From Candidatus Accumulibacter iunctus (lineage in GTDB: Bacteria > Pseudomonadota > Gammaproteobacteria > Burkholderiales > Rhodocyclaceae): a stretch of 11,482 nt of DNA. Shown piece after piece: positions 1-6,902 of the stretch. The translations under genes were made by a program, and so were the position numbers. The DNA lies in the NCBI GenBank assembly GCA_002345025.1, contig DDUX01000034.1, positions 1 through 11,482 on the forward strand, written 5' to 3'. Each line of letters starts with the position of its first letter. Position 1 is the stretch's first letter. The notes beneath the pieces were generated by a model. That model was not told the DNA's origin, did no database searches, and saw only the letters and a program-made list of their open reading frames with translations.

Positions 1-755
1 TCTCCCCTTTTCCCCCACCCGCCTTTTTCCCGATCGGGGGGGTCGAACTCGTGCGCCCCCGGGGCGCGCGCGCCCCCCCCCGGGTCGTGCCCCGCCGCGG
101 AGGCGGAGCCGATCGCGCCGGCGAAGCCCTCGCCGGCGCGGCGCGCGGCAGACTCGGCGCGCGTCAGCCACCACAGCCCGAAGCCAAGCATGATGGCGGC
201 CGCCATGAAGCCCAGGCCGGGCGCGGCGAACGCTGTGGTGCCGAAGAACGGCATCGGGATCGCGTTCTGGATCGCTGGCGTGCCCGGCAAAGCCGACATC
301 GTGAAGGTCGCGGTGCCCAGCATCACTGCCCCGGGCAGCAAGCGGTTCGGCACGTCGGCGGCGCGGAACAGGGCCTGGCCCATCGGAGCCAGCACGAACA
401 TCGCGACGAACACGCTGACGCCGCCGTAGGTGACCAATGCGCCGGCCAGTACCACGGCCAGGATGGCCCGACGCGGTCCGAGTCGCTCGGTCATGAACTG
501 CGCGATGGCGGTGACCGAGCCACTGTCGTCCATCAGCTTGCCGAACAGCGCGCCGAGCAGGAACAGCGGAAAGAACTGCGCAATGAAGCCTGCGGCCGAA
601 CCCATGAAGGTCTGGGTCCAGTTGGCGAGCAGCGGATCGCCGGCGAAAGCCGCCGCGATCAGGGCGGCGACGGGTGCCAGCCCGAGCACGCTCCAGCCAC
701 GAAAAGCCAGCCAGACGAGCAGTCCCAAGCCGAGCAGGATGCCAAGTAAACCCAT
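1..755 (-). CDS. GntP-family permease, N-terminal part, cut by left edge
   Basis: Inner-membrane carrier of the GntP family (gluconate, hydroxybutyrate or other small organic acids, probably with protons); the substrate cannot be read from the sequence. The minus-strand frame starting at ATG 755-753 stays open to base 1, giving about 251 residues of a family that usually has about 450. Residues 1-40 form two hydrophobic helices starting MGLLGILLGLGLLVWLAFRG. Then come QFFPLFLLGALFGKLMDDSG, LVTYGGVSVFV, and near residues 160-190 the family hallmark TMSALPGTPAIQNAIP followed by PFFGTTAFAAPGLG. The ATG fits the usual family N-terminus, although no good Shine-Dalgarno precedes it. Beyond about residue 212 the translation becomes Gly/Pro/Arg-rich, and the DNA has long C and G runs. 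This part is either a polar cytoplasmic loop or, more likely, contains base-call errors. A candidate promoter lies at 875-904. The family call is firm. Confidence 0.88.
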   Translation of the reverse strand, partial: MGLLGILLGLGLLVWLAFRGWSVLGLAPVAALIAAAFAGDPLLANWTQTFMGSAAGFIAQFFPLFLLGALFGKLMDDSGSVTAIAQFMTERLGPRRAILAVVLAGALVTYGGVSVFVAMFVLAPMGQALFRAADVPNRLLPGAVMLGTATFTMSALPGTPAIQNAIPMPFFGTTAFAAPGLGFMAAAIMLGFGLWWLTRAESAARRAGEGFAGAIGSASAAGHDPGGGARAPGAHEFDPPDREKGGWGKRG

Positions 756-842
756 GGTCAGGGTATCTGCAGCAGGGGGATAACGTTGAGCATGGGCTGT
801 TTGCCACCGCTTTCGGTTTGCGCGTCGATCGATCAGTCAGTT

Positions 843-866
843 GAGAGACTCTCTTCGTTGCGAAGA
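843..866. promoter_or_regulatory. two abutting palindromes, possible operator or 5' hairpin
   Basis: GAGAGACTCTC (843-853) is a five-base inverted repeat around one base. TCTTCGTTGCGAAGA (852-866) is a six-base inverted repeat around three bases. They overlap by two bases and lie just downstream of the predicted start of the permease transcript (about 868). That is where a repressor would bind, or where an RNA hairpin would form at the 5' end. No regulator gene is present in the window, so the role is inference. Confidence 0.3.
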
Positions 867-874
867 ATGGAGAT

Positions 875-904
875 ATTCTAGGCCAAGCAAGCGGATCTCG
901 TCCA
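875..904 (-). promoter_or_regulatory. candidate sigma70-like promoter for the GntP permease
   Basis: Read on the minus strand, TGGACG (904-899; 4 of 6 match to TTGACA) is followed after 18 bases by TAGAAT (880-875; 5 of 6 match to TATAAT). Transcription would begin near base 868 and give a leader of about 110 bases before the ATG at 755. The position, in the 253-base gap between the channel gene and the permease gene, supports the call. Found by eye only. Confidence 0.3.
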
Positions 905-1008
905 TGCCCGTGTTGTGCCGCCGTCACGGCACTGGTCAGACGGTAGCGACAAGGATCAAGGTTGGTCCATCCACCCGGTATCGGGCCAGACCTTCGGCCC
1001 TGCTGCCA

Positions 1009-3465
1009 CTACCTGCCCGCAGTTGGCGGCGGCACCATCGCTCCGGACGCGTTCCGCAGGTGCATCTCGCGCTGCGGCAGCGGCACTTCAATGCCGGCTT
1101 CCGCCAAGCCGTCGCGAATGCCTACGGAGAGTGCGCTGTGCACCGCCACCCAGTCGGAACCAGGGGTGGTCCAGGCACGCACGCTGAACTCCAGAGCGCC
1201 CGGGGTGAGGCCGGTCAGGACGGCGATCGGCGCGGGCGACGAGGCGATGCCGTCGACGCCACGTGCGATGTTTACCAGCAGTTCGATGGTCTGTCTGGGG
1301 CTCACGCTGTAACCGCTACTGACGCCGACGTGGATGCGTCGGCTGCTGCCGCTGAGCGTCCAGTTCACCAGCTTGTCGGCGAGCAGCATACCGTTGGGCA
1401 CCACCACCTCGGCACCGTCGAAGGTGGTGATGATGGTGGCACGCATGCCGATGTCGCGGACCTTGCCGCTCATCCCCGCCACATCCACCACGTCACCAAG
1501 CCGGATCGGTCGCTCGAACATCAGGATCAGCCCGGCGACGAAGTTCTTCACCACATCCTGCAGGCCGAAACCGATGCCGACGCCGAGCGCGCCAAAGACG
1601 ATGGCGAGTTGCCCCACCTGAAAGCCGGCCATGGCCAGCGCCAGCAGCAGGCCGACGAGGACGATGCCATAATAGGTGAGCGTCGAGATGCTGTCGCCCA
1701 CCCCGCGTGGCAAGGCTAGCGCGGGCAGCAGGTCTTCGGCGAGCACCAGGCGGATGGTTCTGGCCAGCCAGAAGGCGGCCCAGATCGCCACCGAGAACGC
1801 TGCGAGGTTGCCCAGGCTGATGGACAACAGGCCAAGCTGGAATTCATGCGTGAGGACCGTCACCAGCGAGGTGGAGAGCGGGCGATACACGCGAAACGAC
1901 TGCAGCGCGTAGATCAGCCAGGCGAGGAGCATCAGGGTGCGACCGAGCCTGGCCGCCAGCGGGATCAACGAGCCCCAGTGCCGCCCGGCGAAGCGCGCCA
2001 GCGTCGAGCGGGGAACCAGCACCTGGAACAAGGCTACCAGGACCGTGCTGCCGGCGTACAGGGCCAGCGCGGCATAACTGCTGTCGAGCAGCGCGCCCGT
2101 GAGCATTGTCGCCAGCGAGATATTGCCGAGGACGTTGGAACCCGCCGATACGAGCAGCACAACGCAGGCGACCCAGCCAAGGAAAGTCAGCGCCCAGAGG
2201 GGCATCGGTCCGGCATCGTCGGCAGCGCGGCGCCGTGCGCGCAGCATGCGCCAGGACAGGGTCAGCAACATCAGCAGGTTCAGGGCCAGCAGGAAGCCGC
2301 GGTACAGCAACTGATCACCAAGCAGCAACGACGCCATGGTGTTCAGCAAGTAGAACACGGCGCTGAAGTAGGCCCAGGGGCCGACGCTGGCGAGCACGCG
2401 ACGCTGGACAAGCGCCAGCACCGGGATCCAGGCGAGCAGCATCACCGCCTGCTGGCGGAAGATCGGCCCCTGGATGTCGTATAGCACGGCGCCGATCAGA
2501 ACGAGCAACAACCATGCCGCCCAGGGCCGCGAGAGCGCGCGCATCGACGGCTCGGTGGCTTGCCCGGTCGCCACCAGCAGGCGGGCGCGATACCGCAGCC
2601 AGACCATCGCCGGCAGGAGGAGCACAGCGCCGGCCGCGAGGGCCGGTAGCCAGCGAACGTTGGCGGCGTCGTAACTGCTGGTGAACGCACGTTCGATATC
2701 GAGGCTACGGCTCAGTCCGGCAGTCACCGGCTCGCGTGCTTCGGCGTCGCGCAATGCCAGCCACAGCGGCGGCGTGTCCATGCTGAACAGTCGCCGGTCC
2801 TGGTCCTCGACCTTGCTCGACACGGAGGCGATTCCCTGTTGCACCTGGGCTGCCAGCGCGCCGCCCGTTCGTCCGAGATCGAGCAACCTGGCCAGGGGCA
2901 CCGAGAGAACCTTTTCTGCATCGTCGATCCTGGCGATCATCTCCTCGACACGTTCCCGCAGCGCGGGCGCCAGACTCACAGTGTGGTCGGTGGCCTGCCA
3001 GACCGCTCGCCGGTTCGCGAGGTCGGCCACGTCCTCAGACAGGGTGTTGATCGTGCGCGCCAGTTCCGCACGCGTCTGGGCGACGGATCGCTCGTAGAGC
3101 AGCCAGTGGCGCTGCAGGCTCTCGAGTCGGCGCACCGACAGCACGGCCGGATCGCTCTTGCCGGAGTGCTCCTCGAGCTGCCGGATGGCCGCTGAATGCC
3201 GCGCGAAAGCCTCTTCGTAGCGCCGAGCTGCATCCGGCGCCCGGGCGCGGTGCAGGATCGCCTGGATGTCTTGCTCGTCGGCGTCGGCGCGGGCCGGGAT
3301 ATCGGCGGACCTGTGGGCTGGTGTCTGGAGCGTGACATCCGTCGGCGCAAGGGAGGAGTCGGCGCCGGCGGTGACCGCCTGGGCCCGAGCGGGTATTGCT
3401 GCGACCGAGAGCCACAGCAGCAGCGTGCCGACGGCAAGCCAACAGCGATCGGTTCTGACACTCAT
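1009..3465 (-). CDS. large MscS-family mechanosensitive ion channel
   Basis: An 818-residue channel of the MscK/YbiO-like large MscS group, which releases solutes when membrane tension rises under hypo-osmotic shock. Residues 1-29 are a signal peptide (hydrophobic core LAVGTLLLWLSVAAIPARA). About residues 30-265 are periplasmic, helical and charged, resembling the DUF3772-type N-terminal domains of this group. About residues 270-600 hold a series of hydrophobic helices, roughly nine by eye. The MscS core follows: the pore helix at about 605-640 reads LGVGIGFGLQDVVKNFVAGL, then FERPIRLGDVVDVAG, then VVVPNGMLLADKLVNWTLSG, then the C-terminal alpha/beta domain ending near 800. The stop is TAG at 1011-1009. 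The ATG at 3465 is chosen because it directly precedes the signal peptide; no clear Shine-Dalgarno is visible. A candidate promoter lies at 3501-3529. It could be co-transcribed with the permease, but a 253-base gap makes that uncertain. Confidence 0.93.
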   Translation of the reverse strand: MSVRTDRCWLAVGTLLLWLSVAAIPARAQAVTAGADSSLAPTDVTLQTPAHRSADIPARADADEQDIQAILHRARAPDAARRYEEAFARHSAAIRQLEEHSGKSDPAVLSVRRLESLQRHWLLYERSVAQTRAELARTINTLSEDVADLANRRAVWQATDHTVSLAPALRERVEEMIARIDDAEKVLSVPLARLLDLGRTGGALAAQVQQGIASVSSKVEDQDRRLFSMDTPPLWLALRDAEAREPVTAGLSRSLDIERAFTSSYDAANVRWLPALAAGAVLLLPAMVWLRYRARLLVATGQATEPSMRALSRPWAAWLLLVLIGAVLYDIQGPIFRQQAVMLLAWIPVLALVQRRVLASVGPWAYFSAVFYLLNTMASLLLGDQLLYRGFLLALNLLMLLTLSWRMLRARRRAADDAGPMPLWALTFLGWVACVVLLVSAGSNVLGNISLATMLTGALLDSSYAALALYAGSTVLVALFQVLVPRSTLARFAGRHWGSLIPLAARLGRTLMLLAWLIYALQSFRVYRPLSTSLVTVLTHEFQLGLLSISLGNLAAFSVAIWAAFWLARTIRLVLAEDLLPALALPRGVGDSISTLTYYGIVLVGLLLALAMAGFQVGQLAIVFGALGVGIGFGLQDVVKNFVAGLILMFERPIRLGDVVDVAGMSGKVRDIGMRATIITTFDGAEVVVPNGMLLADKLVNWTLSGSSRRIHVGVSSGYSVSPRQTIELLVNIARGVDGIASSPAPIAVLTGLTPGALEFSVRAWTTPGSDWVAVHSALSVGIRDGLAEAGIEVPLPQREMHLRNASGAMVPPPTAGR

Positions 3466-3743
3466 CCGAGGGGGGCCGCTGCAACGGCGAGCGAGACCGA
3501 TGAATACCTACGGTGCGCCTTGGTGTCGATCGACCCCGATTCATCCGCCCCGGCAATGAAGCCGAAGCCGAGCGGGGTGACGACTTGGCCGAGCGCCGGG
3601 TCGTTGCTCGCGGCAACGACCCGGCTGGCGCCCAGGTACGCAGCGACGCCATCGATCAATGCATGGCGCGCGTGCCGAAGATTGGTCCGGCGGCGGCCCG
3701 GTGACCGGTGGCCAGGAGCGAACAGAAGAGACATGCATCGCAT
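3462..3743 (-). CDS. unrecognised small ORF or gene remnant abutting the channel gene
   Basis: A 93-codon frame from ATG 3743 whose TGA stop (3464-3462) overlaps the channel ATG as ATGA, the junction typical of coupled genes in this window. From about codon 29 on it reads LIDGVAAYLGASRVVAASND and continues with PALGQVVTPLGFGFIAGADE. By eye, most codons there end in G or C, as in the real genes nearby. The first 28 codons look less gene-like, and the frame immediately upstream is not convincing. I recognise no family. Part of the frame is occupied by a perfect inverted repeat (3595-3625) that could constrain the bases for another reason. It may be a C-terminal remnant of a lost gene, a small real gene, or a chance open frame. 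Confidence 0.2.
   Translation of the reverse strand: MRCMSLLFAPGHRSPGRRRTNLRHARHALIDGVAAYLGASRVVAASNDPALGQVVTPLGFGFIAGADESGSIDTKAHRRYSSVSLAVAAAPLG
3501..3529 (-). promoter_or_regulatory. candidate promoter for the MscS-family channel
   Basis: On the minus strand, TCGACA (3529-3524; 5 of 6 match to TTGACA) is followed after exactly 17 bases by TATTCA (3506-3501; 3 of 6 match to TATAAT). Transcription would start near 3494, about 29 bases before the channel ATG. The spacing and location are good but the -10 box is weak. Confidence 0.33.
3595..3625. other. perfect 13-bp stem-loop in the divergent gap
   Basis: The arm GCCGGGTCGTTGC (3595-3607) and its exact reverse complement GCAACGACCCGGC (3613-3625) flank a five-base loop TCGCG. 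No T-run follows on either strand, so it is not a canonical intrinsic terminator. It lies about 130 bases upstream of the channel start codon and about 680 bases upstream of the DUF2252 start. It could be a structured RNA element, a protein-binding site or a Rho-assisted stop. Confidence 0.55.
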
Positions 3744-4295
3744 CAGTTTCGTGGTCCTTGATCGCCACTTTCGGGGTCAACGCCAGCGGTTCTCGAACCA
3801 GATGCTGGTCGCCACCTCGGGTCGAGGCGTTGTCGTTGCTGGCTCATCGGCGTTCTAGTGAAAAAGGCGCCTTGCCATACGCTGCAGGCGAAGCGCGCTC
3901 GACGAGTGTCGCATTCTTTCTGCAGGAAAATCAATCCGACGCCACGCGCAGGAGCATTTCCTCCATCTGCAGGCCGGGCTGCCCCGGCAACGATCGATCC
4001 ACTTGCCTGGTCGGGGAGACCCGGACGGACGCTCCACGGCGGCATGTCCCCCCTGACACAGCCCTTGCAGTGGGCCACCGCGCCCCGCACGCCGATGGTG
4101 CGCATACGGACCGCAGGTGCGCTCAATGGCCTTGCCTCGCTGCATCTTCAGGGTTGACATGCATCCGCCTTGGAGGCATCCTGCGCCGGACGTGCACGAG
4201 GAAACGCCGTGCATTTTGTATCCGTTGCTGGCCAGCCAAGCCACGGAGTTCATGTTTCCACCGCAAACTTTTTGGCTGCACGCCAGACGCGCTTC

Positions 4296-4300
4296 GAGGA
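4296..4300 (+). promoter_or_regulatory. ribosome binding site that sets the DUF2252 start
   Basis: GAGGA lies eight bases before the ATG at 4309. The same frame is open upstream to a GTG at 4117, but those extra 64 codons lack a comparable site and encode an unconserved-looking Pro/His/Arg-rich stretch. This site therefore decides for 4309. Confidence 0.6.
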
Positions 4301-4308
4301 CTGCCTTC

Positions 4309-5703
4309 ATGCCGGAGACCGATCCCAGCACGACTTCGCCGTCGACGGCGCCGGTGCACGACCTCCGGGAGACCGTCAAGGAGCGAAAGGCGGCCGGCAA
4401 GGCGGCACGCGAGCGGGCTCCACGCAGCGCGTTTGCACGCTGGGACGAGGCCGCGCGCGGGCACGACGCGCTCGACACGATCGTCGCCCAGAACGCAATC
4501 CGGGTTCCCGAGCTGCTCCCCGTACGGCATGGCCGCATGGTGGCTTCGCCGTGGAACTACTACCGCGGAGCGGCGGCGGTGATGGCTGCCGATCTCGCCT
4601 CCAGGCCTCACAGCGGGCTGCTGGTGCAGCTCTGCGGCGACGCTCACGTCCTCAACTTTGGCCTCTGGGCGACGCCCGAGCGGAACCTCCTGTTTGACCT
4701 GCGCGACTTTGACGAGACGCTGCCCGGGCCTTTCGAGTGGGATGTGCAACGACTCGCCGCGAGCCTGGTGGTGGCGGCTCGCGAGGACGGCATCAAGGCG
4801 GCGACGGCGGATGAGGCGGTGGTTACGGCAGTGGAGGCGTATCGGGACCGCATGGCCCGCTGCGCGAAGATGAGCGAACTCAGCCTCTGGTACGACGGCA
4901 CGCATGTCGACAGTCTGATCAGCTACTTCACAGCGGCCGACCGCGGGCCGATCTCGGTGCACATCGAGAAGGAGTCCAGGAACCGGACTCACCTCGGGGC
5001 GTTCGCCAAGCTCACCTCGATGGTCGACGGCCGGCCGCGGATCGACGAGGATCCACCGTTCCGCGTCGCCATCGATGACGACGAGCAGGACGCGCTGACC
5101 GAGCAGTTCATCACTGGTTACCGGATGACCCTGCAGGAGGATCGGCGCTTCCTGTTCGACCGCTTCACGCTGGTTGACGTGGTCCGCCAGGTGGTGGGGG
5201 TGGGCAGCGTCGGCATGCGCGTCTATCTGGCCCTCTTCGAGGGCCGCAGCGGCAGCGACCCGCTATTCCTGCAGATCAAGCAGGCCGGTCCGTCGGTGTA
5301 TGAGTCTTACCTCGGCCGTAGCCAGCACGACAATCATGGGGCCCGGGTGGTCGCCGGCAAGCGGGCGCTGCAGACGGCAACCGGCATCTTCGTCGGTTGG
5401 GGCTCGTTCCAGGGCAGGGACTACTATGTGCGGCAGTTCCGTGACATGAAGATCATCCTCGACATCAAGTTGCTCGCCCCCTGCCTGGTAGAGTTTGCCG
5501 CCGCCTGCGGCGAGACGCTGGCGCGGGCCCACGCCCGCTCGGGGGACGCTGTGGCGATCAGCGGGTACCTTGGCAAGGGCTCGCAGTTTGCCACTGCCCT
5601 GCGCGACTTCTCCCGCCTTTACGCCGACCAGAACGAGCGCGACCACGCGCAACTCGAGCGCGCTGTCGCCGCCGGCAAGGTGGCGAGTGCGCCGGGTTGG
5701 TAG
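4309..5703 (+). CDS. DUF2252 family protein
   Basis: A 464-residue, probably cytoplasmic protein with no signal peptide or membrane helix; full length for this uncharacterised family. Residues 81-87 are PWNYYRG, a variant of the family's aromatic-RG motif. Residues 110-118 are GDAHVLNFG, followed by LRDFDE at 131-136. This resembles the catalytic loop (Asp111, Asn116) and the metal-binding Asp (Asp133 or Asp135) of aminoglycoside-phosphotransferase-like kinases. Residues 297-302 are GVGSVG and 321-324 are LQIK (Lys324), which look like a nucleotide loop and a paired lysine. A kinase-like or nucleotide-binding role is inference; no substrate is known to me. The start at 4309 is supported by GAGGA at 4296-4300. 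It is the first plus-strand gene after the divergent gap, and an 86-base gap with a small hairpin separates it from the adaptor gene, so it may or may not share that transcript. Confidence 0.9.
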   Translation: MPETDPSTTSPSTAPVHDLRETVKERKAAGKAARERAPRSAFARWDEAARGHDALDTIVAQNAIRVPELLPVRHGRMVASPWNYYRGAAAVMAADLASRPHSGLLVQLCGDAHVLNFGLWATPERNLLFDLRDFDETLPGPFEWDVQRLAASLVVAAREDGIKAATADEAVVTAVEAYRDRMARCAKMSELSLWYDGTHVDSLISYFTAADRGPISVHIEKESRNRTHLGAFAKLTSMVDGRPRIDEDPPFRVAIDDDEQDALTEQFITGYRMTLQEDRRFLFDRFTLVDVVRQVVGVGSVGMRVYLALFEGRSGSDPLFLQIKQAGPSVYESYLGRSQHDNHGARVVAGKRALQTATGIFVGWGSFQGRDYYVRQFRDMKIILDIKLLAPCLVEFAAACGETLARAHARSGDAVAISGYLGKGSQFATALRDFSRLYADQNERDHAQLERAVAAGKVASAPGW

Positions 5704-5709
5704 TCCCTC

Positions 5710-5727
5710 GTATCGCGTAGTCGATAC
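5710..5727 (+). other. small stem-loop just after the DUF2252 gene
   Basis: GTATCG (5710-5715) and CGATAC (5722-5727) form a perfect six-base stem around a six-base loop, seven bases after the TAG stop. No T-run follows, so termination would be weak at best. It may mark partial separation between the DUF2252 gene and the efflux genes, or stabilise the mRNA 3' end. Confidence 0.3.
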
Positions 5728-5776
5728 CTGCCGTCGTCAGCGAGTGCGCCAGCCAACTGTGCACCAGAACTTTGAC

Positions 5777-5782
5777 AAGGAG
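5777..5782 (+). promoter_or_regulatory. ribosome binding site that sets the adaptor start
   Basis: AAGGAG, a near-consensus Shine-Dalgarno, ends seven bases before GTG 5790. It favours that codon over the upstream in-frame TTG at 5772, which would place the Shine-Dalgarno inside the coding region, and over the second GTG at 5796. Confidence 0.7.
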
Positions 5783-5789
5783 CTGCCCC

Positions 5790-6902
5790 GTGTTCGTGAA
5801 TCGCGCCACCAAGCGAAATGCTGTTCTGTCCGGAACGAATGCCCTGCTGACGCTCGCCGCGTTGGCGCTTCTGGCGGCCTGTCAGCGCGCTGACGAAGCG
5901 GCGGCGCCCGAGATTCGCCCGGTGCGGGTGATCACCATCGAAACTCGTTCCGCTGGTGGTCTCGTCTCCCTGACCGGCTTGGTGCAGGCGCAGACCGAGA
6001 TCAACGAGTCATTCCGCATCGACGGCCGGCTGGTCGAGCGGACGGTGGATATCGGCGACAACGTGAAGCCCGGTCAACTCATTGCGCGGCTCGATCCGCA
6101 GAACGAGGAAAGCGGCCTGAATGCGGCGCGCGCGCAACTGGCTGCCGCACGGGCACAGTTGGTCGAGGCGCGCAACAATCATGCGCGAATGCGCGAACTG
6201 GTGGCCGAGGACGCCGTGTCGCGTGCCTCGTTCGACCAGGCCGTGGCACTCCTGAAGACCGCCGAGTCGCAGGTCGAGGCGGTACAGTCGCAGGTCAGCC
6301 TGGCGGAAAACCGTCTGAGCTATACGCGGCTCTTTTCAAACGCGGCTGGCGTCGTGACCGCGCGCGGACCGGAGCCCGGTGAAGTGGTATCGGCCGGGCG
6401 GATGATCGTCCAAGTGGCGCGCGAGGGCGCGCGCGACGCAGTGTTCGACGTGCCGGGCCGCATCAAGGACGTCGCGCCGAAGATTCCGGAGATCACGGTG
6501 GCACTGACCGACGACCCGCGGGTGACGGTTGCCGGCCGGGTACGGGAAGTCTCGCCGCGCGCGGATCCGGTGACCGGCACCTTCGCCGTGCGCGTACGCC
6601 TGATCGACCCGCCGCCGGCCATGCGCCTGGGCAGCACCGTTACGGGCAAGATGCAACTGCCCGAGGCGCTTGCCATCGAGGTGCCGGCCTCGGCGCTGGT
6701 CCGTGCCGACGGCAAGACGGCGGTATGGGTGGTCGACGGGGCGTCGAGCACCGTATCGTTGCGCAGCGTCCAGCTGGGCGGGGGCGACGCCAACACGGTG
6801 CAGGTGGCCGCGGGGCTGAACCCGGGCGACGTCGTCGTCATCGCCGGCGCTCAGGCGCTGCGCCCCGGCCAGAAGGTGCGCGTACCGGAGGCCCGCTCGT
6901 GA
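5790..6902 (+). CDS. RND efflux periplasmic adaptor (membrane fusion protein), lipoprotein
   Basis: A 370-residue HlyD/AcrA-type adaptor that would bridge the RND pump encoded next to it and an outer-membrane channel. Starting at GTG 5790, residues 1-30 are a lipoprotein signal peptide with lipobox LAAC, making Cys31 the lipidated N-terminus. The barrel-sandwich (lipoyl-like) half-motif GRLVERTVDIGDNVKPGQLI is followed by a helical hairpin rich in Ala, Glu and Gln (LNAARAQLAAARAQLVEARN through QVEAVQSQVSLAENRLSYTR). The second lipoyl half then reads AAGVVTARGPEPGEVVSAG, followed by beta-barrel and membrane-proximal domains to the end. Length is normal for the family. The stop overlaps the pump start as GTGA (6899-6902), so the two genes are almost certainly co-translated. 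No dedicated regulator is present nearby. Confidence 0.93.
   Translation: MFVNRATKRNAVLSGTNALLTLAALALLAACQRADEAAAPEIRPVRVITIETRSAGGLVSLTGLVQAQTEINESFRIDGRLVERTVDIGDNVKPGQLIARLDPQNEESGLNAARAQLAAARAQLVEARNNHARMRELVAEDAVSRASFDQAVALLKTAESQVEAVQSQVSLAENRLSYTRLFSNAAGVVTARGPEPGEVVSAGRMIVQVAREGARDAVFDVPGRIKDVAPKIPEITVALTDDPRVTVAGRVREVSPRADPVTGTFAVRVRLIDPPPAMRLGSTVTGKMQLPEALAIEVPASALVRADGKTAVWVVDGASSTVSLRSVQLGGGDANTVQVAAGLNPGDVVVIAGAQALRPGQKVRVPEARS

Larger units (their letters stand above)
3466..4308. other. 843-base divergent intergenic region without a convincing gene
   Basis: This gap separates the minus-strand channel gene from the plus-strand DUF2252 gene. All reading frames were considered. 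The open frames here are rich in Arg, Pro, Cys and Trp, change frame without consistent codon bias and match no family I know, apart from the doubtful ORF at 3462-3743. Visible structure consists of the candidate channel promoter (3501-3529), the perfect stem-loop (3595-3625) and a weaker imperfect hairpin (CCAGC 3783-3787 with GCTGG 3804-3808, enclosing GGTTC/GAACC). An isolated TTGACA (4154-4159) has no good -10 partner. The promoter of the DUF2252 gene should be here but I cannot place it. Confidence 0.5.

Noticed and set aside
51..783. Plus-strand frames at 51-749 and 430-783
   Set aside because: They lie opposite the permease gene, whose minus-strand translation carries clear GntP motifs; the plus-strand products are Arg/Gln/His- or Ser/Pro-rich shadows.
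758..793. Eleven-codon minus-strand mini-ORF (MLNVIPLLQIP) ending two bases before the permease ATG
   Set aside because: No ribosome binding site precedes it and so short a frame is easily due to chance; too weak to list as a leader peptide.
983..1000. Inverted repeat GGGCC/GGCCC downstream of the channel gene as a terminator
   Set aside because: Only five base pairs, an eight-base loop and no T-run in the channel's direction of transcription.
841..3195. Long plus-strand open frames opposite the channel gene, for example 841-1719 and 1846-2484
   Set aside because: They are His/Arg/Gln/Asp-rich mirror images of the minus-strand channel gene, a common artefact in GC-rich DNA, and match no family.
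3864..3873. AAGGCGCCTT next to an A/T run, as an intrinsic terminator on the minus strand
   Set aside because: The palindrome has no room for a loop, so the usable stem is too short, and no gene ends there.
4154..4159. Perfect -35 box TTGACA upstream of the DUF2252 gene
   Set aside because: No acceptable -10 hexamer lies 16-18 bases downstream (best CATCCT), so a promoter is not supported.
4117..4308. Upstream GTG start for the DUF2252 gene
   Set aside because: It would add 64 unconserved-looking residues without a good ribosome binding site, while ATG 4309 has GAGGA eight bases upstream and gives the usual family length.
5772..5777. TTGACA before the adaptor gene, as a -35 box or TTG start
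   Set aside because: No -10 box follows at the right distance, and as a start codon it would place the AAGGAG Shine-Dalgarno inside the coding region.
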